Shown in pieces: positions 29,371-40,960 of a stretch of 64,000 bases of DNA. Origin of the DNA: Aquilaria yunnanensis (taxonomy: Eukaryota; Streptophyta; Magnoliopsida; Malvales; Thymelaeaceae); assembly GCA_039654915.1 (NCBI GenBank), contig CM077597.1, positions 89,158,001-89,222,000 on the forward strand. The letters are read 5' to 3'. Numbering within the stretch: position 1 is the first letter of the stretch; the number at the start of each line of letters is the position of its first letter. The notes under the pieces are model-generated. The model was not told the origin of the DNA, did not search any database, and worked only from the letters and a program-made list of their open reading frames with translations. A program made the position numbers and the translations under genes.

Positions 29371-31505
29371 TATATCTGTATATGTGTATAAAAAAAATGA
29401 ATGAAATAAAAATGATTAATTAAAAAATAATAATAATAATATTAATTAAATAAAATATATTATCTTAGGGGAAGGCAGTAGACTCTTCTGGAGTCCTCTA
29501 TCAGAAAAAAAAAATGATTAATTAAAAAATAATAATAATAATATTAATTAAATAAAATATATTATCTTAGGGGAGGGCAGTAGACTCTTCTGGAGTCCTC
29601 TATCAGAAAAAAAAATGATTAATTAAAATAATAATAATAATATTATTATTAATTAAATAAAATATATTATCTTAGGGGAAGGCAGTAGACTCTTCTGGAA
29701 TCCTCTATCAGCTTTTCAGCGGCCATAAAAGCAAAAAAAAGACTCTCTTCCGGAGGGAAAAAAAAACTCTCCTCTCTGCTCTGATCTTCCCCTCCGGCCC
29801 AGGTTCTCTCTTCCAGAACTCTCTCTCTCACATCTCTCTCTTTGGTCGCCTTCCATGAATCTTTTTTCTCTCCCCTTTGATAACTCTAACTCTCTCCTCT
29901 CCCGATTGAACCGTCTCACCTCGCTCAGCTGTTGTCGTTGATCTCCTCTTCTCGGACGCCTCGCCTTGGCCGCCATCGGCAGCCGCCTTTGTTGCCTCGC
30001 CGTTTATCTTCTCCCCCTAGACACCTTGCCGTAGCCGTAGCCGTCGTAAAGCTGTCGCCTTGCTCAGCCTTCTCTCTCTCTCTTCTCCCTCCCTGCTCTC
30101 GTCGTCTTCGACGCTTCAGGCCACCGTTTCTTCCCCTGTCACAGCCTCGACCAGCCGTCGCGTCGCCCACTTCAGCTTCCTCTCCACTCCCCTGTTGCCG
30201 ACGCTTCCGCGCCGTTCTCCCTCCGCCGACGCGTCCTTCACGCCTCACCTCCTGCTCTCCCCCTTCCTCCGGCCGCTGCTCCCCCTCTGCCGCCAGTCTC
30301 CTGCTCTCGCGTCCCGCCTCCCTGGCGCCATCGTTCTCTCGGTCGCAACCTCCCAGCACGAAGACGAAGAACAGATTTTGTTTTTGACTAAGTCAAAGAC
30401 TGTTCTTTTACTTTTTTTTGGTAAAATCCTTGTTTAGTCCTTTGCTTTCTTTGTTTTGTTCATTTAAGTCATTAACATATTTTATGTTGCCGATTAACCC
30501 CCGACAGCAAGATTTTCATTATTCATATTTTTCTTTGTTTTCTTTATTAATATTGGTTTGACCTTACATTAAATTTGATTATTAAGTTGATATAGGAGAA
30601 CAACATAGTATTGTGATTTGATATGTTTATTTATTTATCCTTGTTTTTAGAATAGTTTAATTTTAATTCTATTAGTGCATCTAATGTGTACCAAATTATT
30701 GGTTAAGAGCATTCAAATGTTTGCAAATCCGTTCTTAGTAGGTTTGATAAAATCCTAAGACGGATTATATCCATGTCCGGGTGGTCTGGCAAGATCCATG
30801 GTTTGGATATTAAAAATTAAAATTAAAATTAAAATTAAATAACGAAACCCAGATCGTAAACCGACTTGTTGTTGCTTCGAATCTGATTTAAAAGTCCATA
30901 ATTTTGGCATAATTCTTGTTTACCCCCTGAGTTATTTTTATTTTATCCAGTTAAGCCATTAATTTCATTTTATCTTATAAATCAGTCACGGACAATACTT
31001 TTTTTTTTAATTCTTTCTCTTTTTGTTTTTTGTTCATTTGATGATTTGTCCATGAATCAATTTAATTAATAAATTCACATAGGAATACAAGTTAGGATAT
31101 CTATTTTTTTTTTTATTTTTTTTAATTTTTTTTTTATCTTAAAATCTTTGTAATTTTGATTGAATCTATACGATGCGTTTCAAAGATCAATTTTCGAGAA
31201 TTCATTCTACGCGGGTTTAATAAAATTACAGGATTGAGGAGAAAGTGGCAGCATCTGTCTATTTTCCTGGTTTAATTTTTTGTGCTCTTCTCCTTGGATA
31301 TTGTTAGTCTTATTAAAATCCGCACATGAGATTGTATATAACCTTGATTTTGGATTGAAATCAGCTTGATATTTGGGTGCTTCTCTGGTTGAAGGCCACA
31401 AAGAACAAATCGAAGAAGATGATTTGAGATGGTATTTACCTAACTTTTGGATTAATGACAAAAATGGATCCTCTAGATTACATTTGTGATAAATTAGGCC
31501 CTAAA

Positions 31506-31575
<70 letters not shown>

Positions 31576-32360
31576 TTTGGTCATTTATAGCCTAAATAAT
31601 TACTAAATCATTTGTTTGCCATGAAAATTTTCTGCTTTGTGTACTTCGATCACTGATTTTACTTATTTTTTTTTTATGTTTGTTCAGTTCATTAAAGGCA
31701 TCTATCAGCTTAGGAATTAATATTAAGTATAATTATATAATTAGATTAGATAGACTTTTTAATAATTAATCTAAAAAATTAATTTGACATATTAAAAATA
31801 AAAATCACATTTTTGAAAATTTCGGTCTATGTGGGCCATTAATAATAATTATATAACTAACAATTAATTAAAGTAATTTTCATATCCGGATGATCCGGCG
31901 GGATCTACGGTTTGGAAAATATTAACTTTTTTTTAACTAAATAAATTAAATAAATATAAAGATAAAAATCCATATTTACAATATGGATAAAATTCTTTAA
32001 AATTTCGTCAAATTCCGTGTCCGGGTGACTCGGCAGAGTCCATGGTTCGGAATCAAATCTTCCGTGTCCAAATGACTCGGCAGAGTCCATGGTTCGGAAG
32101 TATAAAATTCTATACAAATTAACTTAAAAATCCACATTTCGACTAATTCAGTTAAAATTTCTAAATTAACTGAAAATTATTTAAAAGCAAAGTAAAACAA
32201 AATTAAAATCAACTAAGGTGCCAATTTTGGGCGCTATAACAATATTGTTTTAGTGTAACCGTACTCCCGATCCCCAAACTCTCGCAGACCAATTTTAAGG
32301 TGACCAATCGACCTAAGAAAACTGATTGGTGGCGACTCCAGAAAACCCGACGTTGCCACA
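29176..32360 (+). repeat. Ogre/Tat-like 3' LTR
   Basis: Nearly identical to 16286-19440. Differences are scattered single bases (mostly C/T or A/G) plus longer (AAT)n and (ATT)n tracts here: about 22 ATT units at 31508-31575 against 18 in the 5' LTR. The GC-rich block at 29715-30360 keeps many CpG dinucleotides. Confidence 0.9.
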
Positions 32361-32365
32361 CGTTT

Positions 32366-33038
32366 ATAGCTAGGAGGTTGACTAGTTATTTTTTGAATTC
32401 AATTTATTGCTGGGTTAAAAATTAAATTCATAATTGTTTGGTTTCTCTAATTTGTGAAGCAACTAGGGTTTATTGATTTATCACGTTAAGAATCATTACA
32501 TCTTAGGGAGAATATTTAACTAAATTAAATACAACCGCTTGTGTTTGTGTTCTTTAATTTCATCGATTTCTCTAATTTTTAATGTAATTGTTAAATTAAA
32601 TCGAAGCACTTGTCTTAGGTTGTTTAGCAGTTAAGGTTAATTAAATCATCTATTTTCTGATTAACTACAATTAAGGAGAGGCAGAAAGATAGCTCTAATG
32701 ATAAATATTCAAAGTTTAAATTGATTTATCTATATATCGATGATCAGTTATAGAAATTCGATGGTAAATGTTGACTGATGTCAAGATTTGTATTCTTTAT
32801 TATTTCATTTTATTTCTTACTCGATAAATTTCTTAATTTTTATTTTTTTATTTTTAATTTTATTGTTGATTGCAAACAATCGCCCCTTAATTTTTTATTT
32901 TAATTTTCTGTTAGGAAGCTTTCAAATAAAAATTTCTCTTGGAATTCAACCTAAATTTCACCGCTGTAATACAAATTTATTTATTCTGAGCTATTTGTGA
33001 AACTAGAATTATTTTTGACAATTTCGACAATTGACCCA
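32366..33038 (+). repeat. Athila-like left LTR, second part
   Basis: It continues the left LTR after the CGTTT duplication and is parallel to about 39566-40242 in the right LTR; it ends GACCCA at 33038. Confidence 0.85.
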
Positions 33039-33044
33039 AAAATT

Positions 33045-33062
33045 TGGCGCCCTTATCAGGGA
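33045..33062 (+). other. Athila-like primer binding site
   Basis: TGGCGCCCTTATCAGGGA, a mutated form of the Asp-tRNA-type site usual in this lineage. Confidence 0.75.
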
Positions 33063-33267
33063 GATTTATTTTCTTATTAAAGTTCTTTTTTTAGTAAATT
33101 GACTTATGCCAAGATCTTTTTGTATAAGTGAATTAGTGTTTGATCTAGAGATCGCAAAGACAACAAAGGCGAACAGGAATGTGAAAAGGCAAGCGGTCAA
33201 TTTTATAGTTTCAACATCTGCGAACAGCGACTTTAAAAGTGAATAAGAAGCTATTGTTGTTGCAAAT

Positions 33268-35559
33268 ATGGTGGCACAAAGAACATTGAGGGAGTTGGCA
33301 ACTCCCGATGTTGTCCAGCAACCTTTATACATTGATTTTCTTGATATTGAGATAGCTTTTGAATTAAAATTTAGCTTGATTCATTTATTGCCTACGTTTT
33401 GAAGACTTGTAAATGAGGACCTCCATAAACACTTAAAGTAATTTCATTTAGTTTGCTCGTCCTTGAGGCAACAGGGAGTTACTAAAGAATAGAGTAAGTT
33501 GAGAGTCTTCCTATTCACATTGGTAGACAAGGCAAAGGACTGACTGTACTACTTTTCCTCTGGTTCAATCTGAACCTAGAATGACTTAAAGAGAAAATTT
33601 TTAGAAAATTTTTTTCCAGCTTCAAAAGCTGAAACTATTCATAAGGAAATCAACGGGATTCGTCAGTACAATGGAGAAATGCTATATGAGCACTAGGAGA
33701 GATTCAACCAACTATGTACTAGTTACCCACACCACTAGATTTCTAACCAATTGTTGTTGTAGTATTTCTATGAAGGGCTACTGTTTATGGATCAAAGTAT
33801 GTTGGATGCTACAAGTGGATGAGCACTTGTAGAAAAGACGCTCGAAGAAGCAAATGACCTGATTTCTAAAATAATAGCTAACGTATAGTAGTTTGGGAGA
33901 ATGGTAGACTATGTGCCAAAGAAGGTAAATGAGGTAAGAACTTCTAGTATTGAGGCTCTTTCTGAACTAACCTCTTTTGTTAAACAAGTTGCTTTGGGAT
34001 AGGTTCAAAATTCTAGGGTTTATGGTATTTGCTCTACTCAGTAACACCTTAAAGACTCGTGTCCACAGCTTTAGGAGGATACAACACCTTAGATAAATGT
34101 GATAAACGAGTTTGTTAATCAACGAAGAAGGTATGACTCCTATGCTAATCAATATAACCCTAGTTGGAGAAACCACCCGAATCTGAGATATGGGCAGCCA
34201 TATAACCAGCCATCGTACCCATCTGCCAGTTACAATAAACCAGCCTCTATACCATAAAAGCAAGCATCGAGTTCAGGTATGGCTTTGGAGGACATTGTGA
34301 AAACTTTACCATTAACACTCAAATGTTTCAATATGAAATAAGGGCTAGCATAAAAAACTTAAGGGAACCAAATTTCACAACTAAGAGCCTCGCTAAACAA
34401 AATTAAAGCTGAAAAATAAAGACTATCATCTCAAGATAAAATCAACCCGAGAAAGCATGTTAATGTCGTAACCCTTTGAGGTGGAAAAGAAGTACAAACC
34501 GCCACATAAAAAAATGACAACACTTAAAAAAGAATAAGATGGGCCAAAACTAGCAACTTTTGATACACCAATTGAGGAGGTAAGTAATAAGTCAAATTAT
34601 TCAAAGTCAAAAATTCTGATTCCACATCTTTTTCTGGCAGGTTGGAAAAATAAAAAAAAATAAGAAATAAAGTAGGAACTTCTTGAGATTTTTAAGAAGG
34701 TTGAAATTAACATACCCTTACTAGATGCAATCGAGTAAATGTCTCGGTATGCTAAGTTTATGAAGGAGTTATACACCAACAAAAAAAAGCTGCCAATTGA
34801 TAAGACAATCAAAGTTAGTGAGAATATGTCAACGACAATCTAAAGGAAGTTGTCTTAGAAGTGTAAAGGCCTTGGTATGTTTACTATACCATGCATAATA
34901 GGTAATTTTATGGTGGAAAAAACTATGTTAGATTTAGGAGCTTCAATTAATGTTGTGCCATATTCCATATATGCTTCTTTGAAACTTGGACCTTTGAATA
35001 AAGTTAGTGTGATGATTCACTTAGTTGATAGATCTATGTCTATCCTAGGGGCATAGTTGAGGGTTTTTTTATGTTAGTAAATGACTTAATTTTTTTTAAT
35101 GATTTTTGCATACTTGACATAAAGAACAATAACCTTACTGCTCCTATTTTGTTAAGAAGACCATTTTTAAAGACATCCAAGACCAAGATTGATGTGGATA
35201 CTAGCATTCTCACAATGAAATTTGATGGAAAAATTACATAATTCAATGTTTTTGACACACTGAAGGAAACTAACAATGATAACTCTGTTTTTTTTGTTGA
35301 AAAAATTGACACTTTGATGCAGAATGATTCAGGAAAAAATTCTGAAAACCAAGCAAAGTTGGCACAAAAAGGTAAGAAAGAAATGGCCAAGTTACAGCAA
35401 GAGCATGAGATGTCATTTGTAGTTGGAAAAAAGGTATTTCTCAGACACAGGAAAAGATGGAAAGTGTTGCCTATCAAGTTTAAAAGTTTAAAAACAAACA
35501 AAGTGTTCAACATTGAGATGCATTTTGGGAGGCAACCCAAGTATGGTTTTGTGCCATAA
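33268..35559 (+). pseudogene. Degenerate gag-protease of the Athila-like element
   Basis: The Gag start VAQRTLRELATPDVVQQPL is followed by recognisable Gag blocks (HLVCSSLRQQGV, GEMLYEH*ERFNQLC, YFYEGLLFMDQSMLDA) and then a protease segment with MLDLGASINVVPYS, in which DLGAS is the aspartic protease active-site motif (about 34931). The frame is broken by many stops. Several are where Trp or Gln is expected (TGG to TAG/TGA, CAG/CAA to TAG/TAA), and a few frameshifts follow. The last open part ends at 35559. No reverse transcriptase, RNase H or integrase follows before the 3' LTR, so the parent element was already a gag-protease-only derivative or lost pol. It cannot make protein. Confidence 0.8.
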
Positions 35560-36829
35560 ACAATACAAATTTAATTTTTTTTTTATTTCCTGCTTCTATT
35601 TTTCAGGTTTCGTTGTTTTCACAACTAGTTTTCTTGGTCAGGTATTACATTTTTTTAAGCTAGAAAAGAAGCGAAACATAGGGGCAGCAAGCTAAAGTCT
35701 AGCTCCGGGTTGCAAATCACCACAAAAACAACTTTCAGGGTAATACTTTTTCTTTTCACTATTTGTGTTTTTATTGTGAACATTGAGGACAATATTTGAT
35801 TTAAGTGTAGGAGAATGGGTAGCTTGGGCCCTAATTTTCTGTTTTCAAAATTTTTAAACTAAAATTTTTTTATTCATACTTTTGAGCATTGATATGAATT
35901 GTTAGGATAGTTTCACTTTTTGGTTTTTGAATGCCCAACTTGAGTTTTTAGTTATCAATTTATTAGTTTTTATGCAACTCTCAAATCTTATTTTTAAATT
36001 ATTTTTTCACAATTTTTTTATCAAGCTAGTTTAAAGTTATCTTGAAAAGCTGATTTTTGCATCAAATTTTTGTACTTAGTACATTAATTTAAACCATGTT
36101 AGATTATGAGCTTATTAAGTTGATTATATTGTTTGATTGGTTGATGGATGATTTGAACCACATGAGAAGAAAAACCAAAAAGAGTTAAAATTGTTGTGTT
36201 CTGATAAATAAAAAGTTGATACCCCACTGTTTCTAAATGTTGAAGTAGGTAGGGGCATTCTCTTAAGGCAAGAGTCGATCACTGCTCGAAAAGATATTAA
36301 GAACATGAGTCTAGTCAAAGATCACTTTGGAGTTGTGTCGAGTTAGCAGCTTGGGTATGGTAAAGCCTCTATTATACACTTGTCAAACGATAGAATACAA
36401 GAAAAAAAAAAAAGGAATGAGAGAGAAATCAAGTAAAGTCAGAACAAGAAATGAATTCTCAATTGATTTCTTATCTTCCATGGGTTTGTGATAAAATTGT
36501 TTGTACTTTTTGAGTTCTTATCTACTTGGTTTGGTCTCTTTACTTTGTTTATACATTTGAAATTTTTCTTAAGTTTTTAGATGTGATCGTTGCTAGCTTG
36601 TAAAGAAATTATTTTCATGGACCTATTTTGTTTTGAGATTGTTATTGACTGGTAGGTTGTATGCTTAATTTCTTTTGTTAAGCTTTCAAGACCCTTAGAT
36701 GTAAAATTATCTTACTCTGTTTAGCTCAAAAGTATGTTTCTTTCTTTCTCATATTTCTTTTATTTTAAGTATTTCCTTCTTTCTCATATTTCTTTTATTT
36801 TAAGTTTTGCACAAGGATGAGCAAAAGCT
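35560..36829 (+). other. 3' non-coding region of the Athila-like element
   Basis: No coding region. A direct ~40-base repeat containing CTTTCTCATATTTCTTTTAT is at 36743-36800. The polypurine tract AAGTTTGGAGGAATT (36830-36844) ends the region. Confidence 0.5.
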
Positions 36830-36844
36830 AAGTTTGGAGGAATT

Positions 36845-39800
36845 TGATAAACTTATATTTTTTATATTTATTTCTCCCATATTTAGTATATTTTAATGTG
36901 TTTTGAAACTAAAAGATCTATTTTGAGTATGTTTTATAGCTTATAGTATAGTTGGACTTAATTGATTAAAAGTGGATTTAATTTGATTGTGTTCTTTTAG
37001 GATTTTGACAGATTGGTGATGTTCTAGTAGAAAAATCATATCTTGAGCTACAAAGATTGGAATTGAGTGATTCTTTATTCATTGGAAAGTTAACACCTGG
37101 AGCTATAAATCATATGTAAACCATGAAACCCAGTTCGCACGTTAAGGGGTCAAATTCATCTTCAAAGTCGCAATTTGTGCATCATCCCTGATTCAGAAGC
37201 AGTTGCGATCACATCTAAGGGTCAAAATGGATATTTTGATTGTAAATGTCCATTTTATGTGATTTAGTATCATTTTGAAGCTAAGAAAGAGCTTTACAAC
37301 TTTCATGCTTTGAGTTTTAAGAGATAATGACTACATCAAGGTCAAATTTTAGCTTGAAGTTGCTGCTAATGTTCTGAAGTGTTTCTTGGCTCACAACTTT
37401 TAAACCCGTTTTGATGTGAATTAATTCCAAAAACCTCTAAACCATATGAGAGAAAATTTCAGCTCAAAGATGCAAGGCCTAAATGCACCATTAGTCCTCT
37501 AACTTTACTAACTCACATGAGTTGGCCTCTTAACTTTGACTTAGTTTGACTTAGTTCTCAAACTTTACAAAATCATGCTGCAAAGTCCTCAAACTTAGTC
37601 GTCAAACTTTGTAAAGTGTTGTGACTTAGTCCTTCAACTGCAAGATAAACTATAACCTTAAGTCCCAAGTTTCAATCTTTTTGCAAAATAACCCTTCCAC
37701 TTAGAAACTTTCATTACCATAGAACTCATGGTTAATAAAATTTACAAAATTGTTAAATACATTGTTAACTAATTAAGTTACTTACAAATGATAATTATAA
37801 TTTTGTAATTATCTAACAATTTATATTTTTATTTTTTTAGAAACTACTTTGATTTATCTATTGGAAGCAAAAAAATATCTTTTATGCACTCTAGTTTTGC
37901 ATTGATCATTTATTTTTTCTAAATATTTATCTCACTTTTCTCATATAAAATGTGCCAATATTAGGGAATTACGAATTTAGAGATCATTTTTTGGAGGATT
38001 TTTTTTCTAATTAGATTTAGTTTTCAAACAATTTTTCAAATTAAACTTTTTGGTACTAATATTTTTTTATTTAGACTTAGTATGCCACATCCTCTTAAAA
38101 CTAATTCATCCAATGCAATTTTCATGCTTTCAGGATCATACTATAATTTCCATAGCTTTTTATTGTTTGTTTCCAAAGAAAAATAAAAGAAGGGATTTGG
38201 GAAAAAAATTAAGAGAGTTGACTTAACCACTTAGCAAATTTTATATTAGTAATCATTAGATTTCTTTCTTATTAATTATATCTAATATAAGTTTGAGATT
38301 GCAATCTTTTTGTAATTATTTTTTTTTAGTGGGACATGTTTTTACATTGCTTTTTTTTTAATGGTTTACAAAGTTTTAGTGTTTTTGTAGAATTAATAAG
38401 TTCAAAGGCTCAATTTAAGGGTTTTACAATGTATTTTTAAATTTTTATTTGGAAACAAACAATAAAAATCCATGGAAATTATAGTACCATCTTAAAAGCA
38501 TGACAATTACAGTGGATGAATTAGCTTTAAGATGATGTGGTATACTAAGTCTAAATCAAAAGATATTAGTATCAAAAAGAGTAATTTGAAAAATTGTTTG
38601 AAAACTAAATCTAATTAGAAAAAAATCCTCCAAAAAATGATCCCTAAATTCATAAATCCCTAATATTGACATTTTTATATGAAAAAAATGAGATAAATAT
38701 TTAAATAAATAAATGATCAATGTAAAACTTGAGTGCATAAAAGATAATTTTTTTTTCTTCCAATAAATAAATAAAATTAGTTTCTAAAAAATGTAAAATA
38801 TAAATTATTAGATTATTAGAGATTTTTTAAATTTTCATGTACGTGTAAGTGTGTGTGTGTGTAGATATAATTATCATTTGTAAGTAACTTAATTAGTTAA
38901 CAATGTTTTTAGCAATTTAGAAAATTTTATTAACCACATGTTTAATGATAATGAAAGTTTTTAAATGGAAGCGTCATTTTGTAAAAAGATTGAAACTTAG
39001 GACTTAAGGTTATAGTTTATCCTACTGTTGAAGGACTAACTCACACCACTTTACAAAGTTTGAGGATTAAGTTGCATGATTTTGCAAAGTTTAAGAACTA
39101 AGTCATACTGAGTCAAAGTTAAGGAACCAATTCGTGTGAGTCGGTAAAGTTGGAGGACTAATTGTGCATTTAGGCCAAGACGCAATTTCGTTAGTCATAT
39201 TAAGGCATTCTAGTTATTTTGAATCATTTTTTTTTGTATGTTGGTTAATTTTATAACAATATAAAAAATTTAGGAAGATTTTGTGGATTTTACCACAATA
39301 GGTTAATTTGTTTAGGTTTTTTTAAAGAGAGGCCAGCAATTGCCACAGGCTTCTCTGGCTTCCAAAAACTTTCTTTCGTCTCTTTTTTTCTTTCTTTTCT
39401 TTTTGGAGATTTTTCTTGGCCATGTCCACCTAATTTACTTTATTCTTGATTGAAGGAGTGTGAAATCCCAAATTCTTTAGTACTATGAGATTAAAATTGT
39501 TTTATTCATTCAGTTAATACTTTGAATATTTAATGTTCTTCTATGATTAATTTCATGATTATTTCATTTATATGATAGGAGGCTTACTAGTTTTTATTCG
39601 AATTCAATCTATTGTTGGCTTAAAAATCAAATATGTAATTATTTGGTTTATCTAATATGTGAAGCAACTAAGGTTTATTGATTTGATGGCTCAGAAATCA
39701 TTAGGTTTTAGGGAGAACAGTCAATTAAATTAAATGCAACGGCTTGTGTTTGTATTATTTAGTTTCATCGATCTCTTTAATTTTAATGCAATTATTAAAT

Positions 39801-40242
39801 TAAATTGAAGTACTTGTCTTAGGCTATTTAGCAGTTAAGGTTAATTAGATCACTTGTTTTTTTATTAAGTTCGACCAAGAAGAGGTAGGAAGATAACTCC
39901 AACGATAAATGTTCAAAGTTTTGATTGATCTATCTATGTATCGATAATCAGTTGTAGAAATTCGATGATAGATATTGATTGGTGCCAATGTTTGCAATCT
40001 TTATTGTTTCATTTTATTTCTCACTTGATAAATTTTTAAATTTTTATTTTCTGATTATTTTTAATTTTATTGTTGATTGCAAATAATACAACACTATTTT
40101 TTTATTTTAGTTTTCTATTATAAAGCTTTTAGATAAAAATACCCCTTAAAATTTGACCTAAATTTTATCGCTATAATACAAATTTATTTATTCTAAGTTG
40201 TTTGTGAAAATAAAATTATTTATTACGGTTTCGACTGACCCA
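36845..40242 (+). repeat. Athila-like right LTR
   Basis: TGATAAACTT to GACCCA. It is split by the element at 37476-39176. The two parts (36845-37475 and 39186-40242) are collinear with the left LTR. Confidence 0.85.
37476..39176. mobile_element. Mutator-like foldback MITE, 1.7 kb with ~700-bp arms
   Basis: Termini GGCCTAAATGCAC... and its inverse ...GTGCATTTAGGCC. The arms (about 37476-38175 and 38450-39176) are inverted copies over nearly their whole length, leaving a loop of only ~275 bases. The 9-bp target duplication AAGATGCAA / AAGACGCAA (37467-37475, 39177-39185) differs at one base, and the left LTR shows the empty site at 15896-15904. No transposase. Confidence 0.88.
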
Positions 40243-40247
40243 GCGTG

Positions 40248-40960
40248 TCAGCGGAGCCATTGGACTTAACCGCGGACAACTTGAGGAGAGAATCAAACGG
40301 TTGGGAATCGGACGGTGCAAAATCGACTGGGAATCAGACGATGTGAATCGGGCGGCTGGGAATCAAGGAGCTACCTGGGAATTGAAGATCCTTTGGCGAT
40401 TAGATTGAACGATGAAGAGAGGAGAAGGGCGAAGGGTGGCGTAAGGAGGAGGGAGAAGGGCAAAGGGCAGCTTGAAGGATTACGGTGAACCCAGAACTCT
40501 TGCATCGGGTTGCACCCAGAACTCCGGTGGCGTATGTTCTTCCTGCCTCTGCCTAAGAATCACCTCCGTTGTCATGCCAGAATAGCGCCTGTGAATCGCC
40601 TCCGATCGACGGCCATTGCACCTCTGCATTGCTCCTGATTACAAGGCACCTCCGATCGACGGTAGGGAGAGCAGGGAGCAGAGAACAGAGAAAGATCGTA
40701 GAGAAAGTAGAGAGAGAGAGCAGAAAGCAAAGAAAGAGCAAAGAGAAAGAGGAAAGATAGAGAGAAGTGTTAAATTATTAAATATTGGGGCAAAGGTTTA
40801 AAGAAGGAAAGTAGGGAGAGCAAAGTCTAACATTTTCTCTTTTCTTCAATAATGGCCATAAGGGGAGTTAAATGTTGAGGGTGATAACTGTAAGTATTTG
40901 AAAAATGGAGAACACAACTATAGTTTACCCTTTTTGAAACCAAATGGGTTTTTGAGATAA
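40248..40960. other. Flank right of the Athila-like element, possible TE arm with GC-rich insert
   Basis: Bases 40248-40760 are GC-rich and purine-rich (repeated GGGAATCGGACGG-type words), open in several frames without recognisable protein. About 40870-40935 is an inverted match to about 14785-14845. It may be one side of an older inverted-repeat element that hosted the LTR element. Confidence 0.3.

Larger units (their letters stand above)
16286..32360 (+). mobile_element. Ogre/Tat-like LTR retrotransposon carrying non-canonical cargo
   Basis: A complete 16,075-bp element with perfect target duplication CGTTT (16281-16285, 32361-32365). The LTRs are 3,155 and 3,185 bp, begin TGTTGACACCC and end TTGCCACA. 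The primer site TGGCGACTCCACTGGGGA (19444-19461) and polypurine tract AAAGGGGGGCAGC (29163-29175) are intact. Very long LTRs, this primer site, and tandem repeats before the 3' LTR are hallmarks of the Ogre/Tat lineage of Ty3/gypsy. The 9.7-kb interior has no recognisable protease, reverse transcriptase, RNase H or integrase. It carries a possible gag N-terminus, three related 182-codon ORFs, a LOG-like ORF and several tandem arrays. It must depend on proteins of another element. I noticed only about twenty base differences between LTRs by eye, so it is young. Confidence 0.85.
15260..40242 (+). mobile_element. Athila-like LTR retrotransposon, degenerate, twice interrupted
   Basis: It is bounded by the perfect 5-bp duplication GCGTG (15255-15259, 40243-40247). 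The LTRs start TGATAA and end GACCCA. After removing the Ogre/Tat-like insert the left LTR is about 1.70 kb; after removing the foldback insert the right LTR is about 1.69 kb. The primer site TGGCGCCCTTATCAGGGA (33045-33062) resembles the Asp-tRNA type site common in Athila elements, and a polypurine tract is at 36830-36844. The internal region holds only gag-protease remnants, with no reverse transcriptase or integrase recognisable. The LTRs have diverged far more than those of the inserted Ogre/Tat-like element, so this is the older one. Confidence 0.85.

Noticed and set aside
34597..35540. Minus-strand frames across the Athila-like gag-protease
   Set aside because: The plus strand has recognisable Gag and protease blocks; the antisense frames are shadows.
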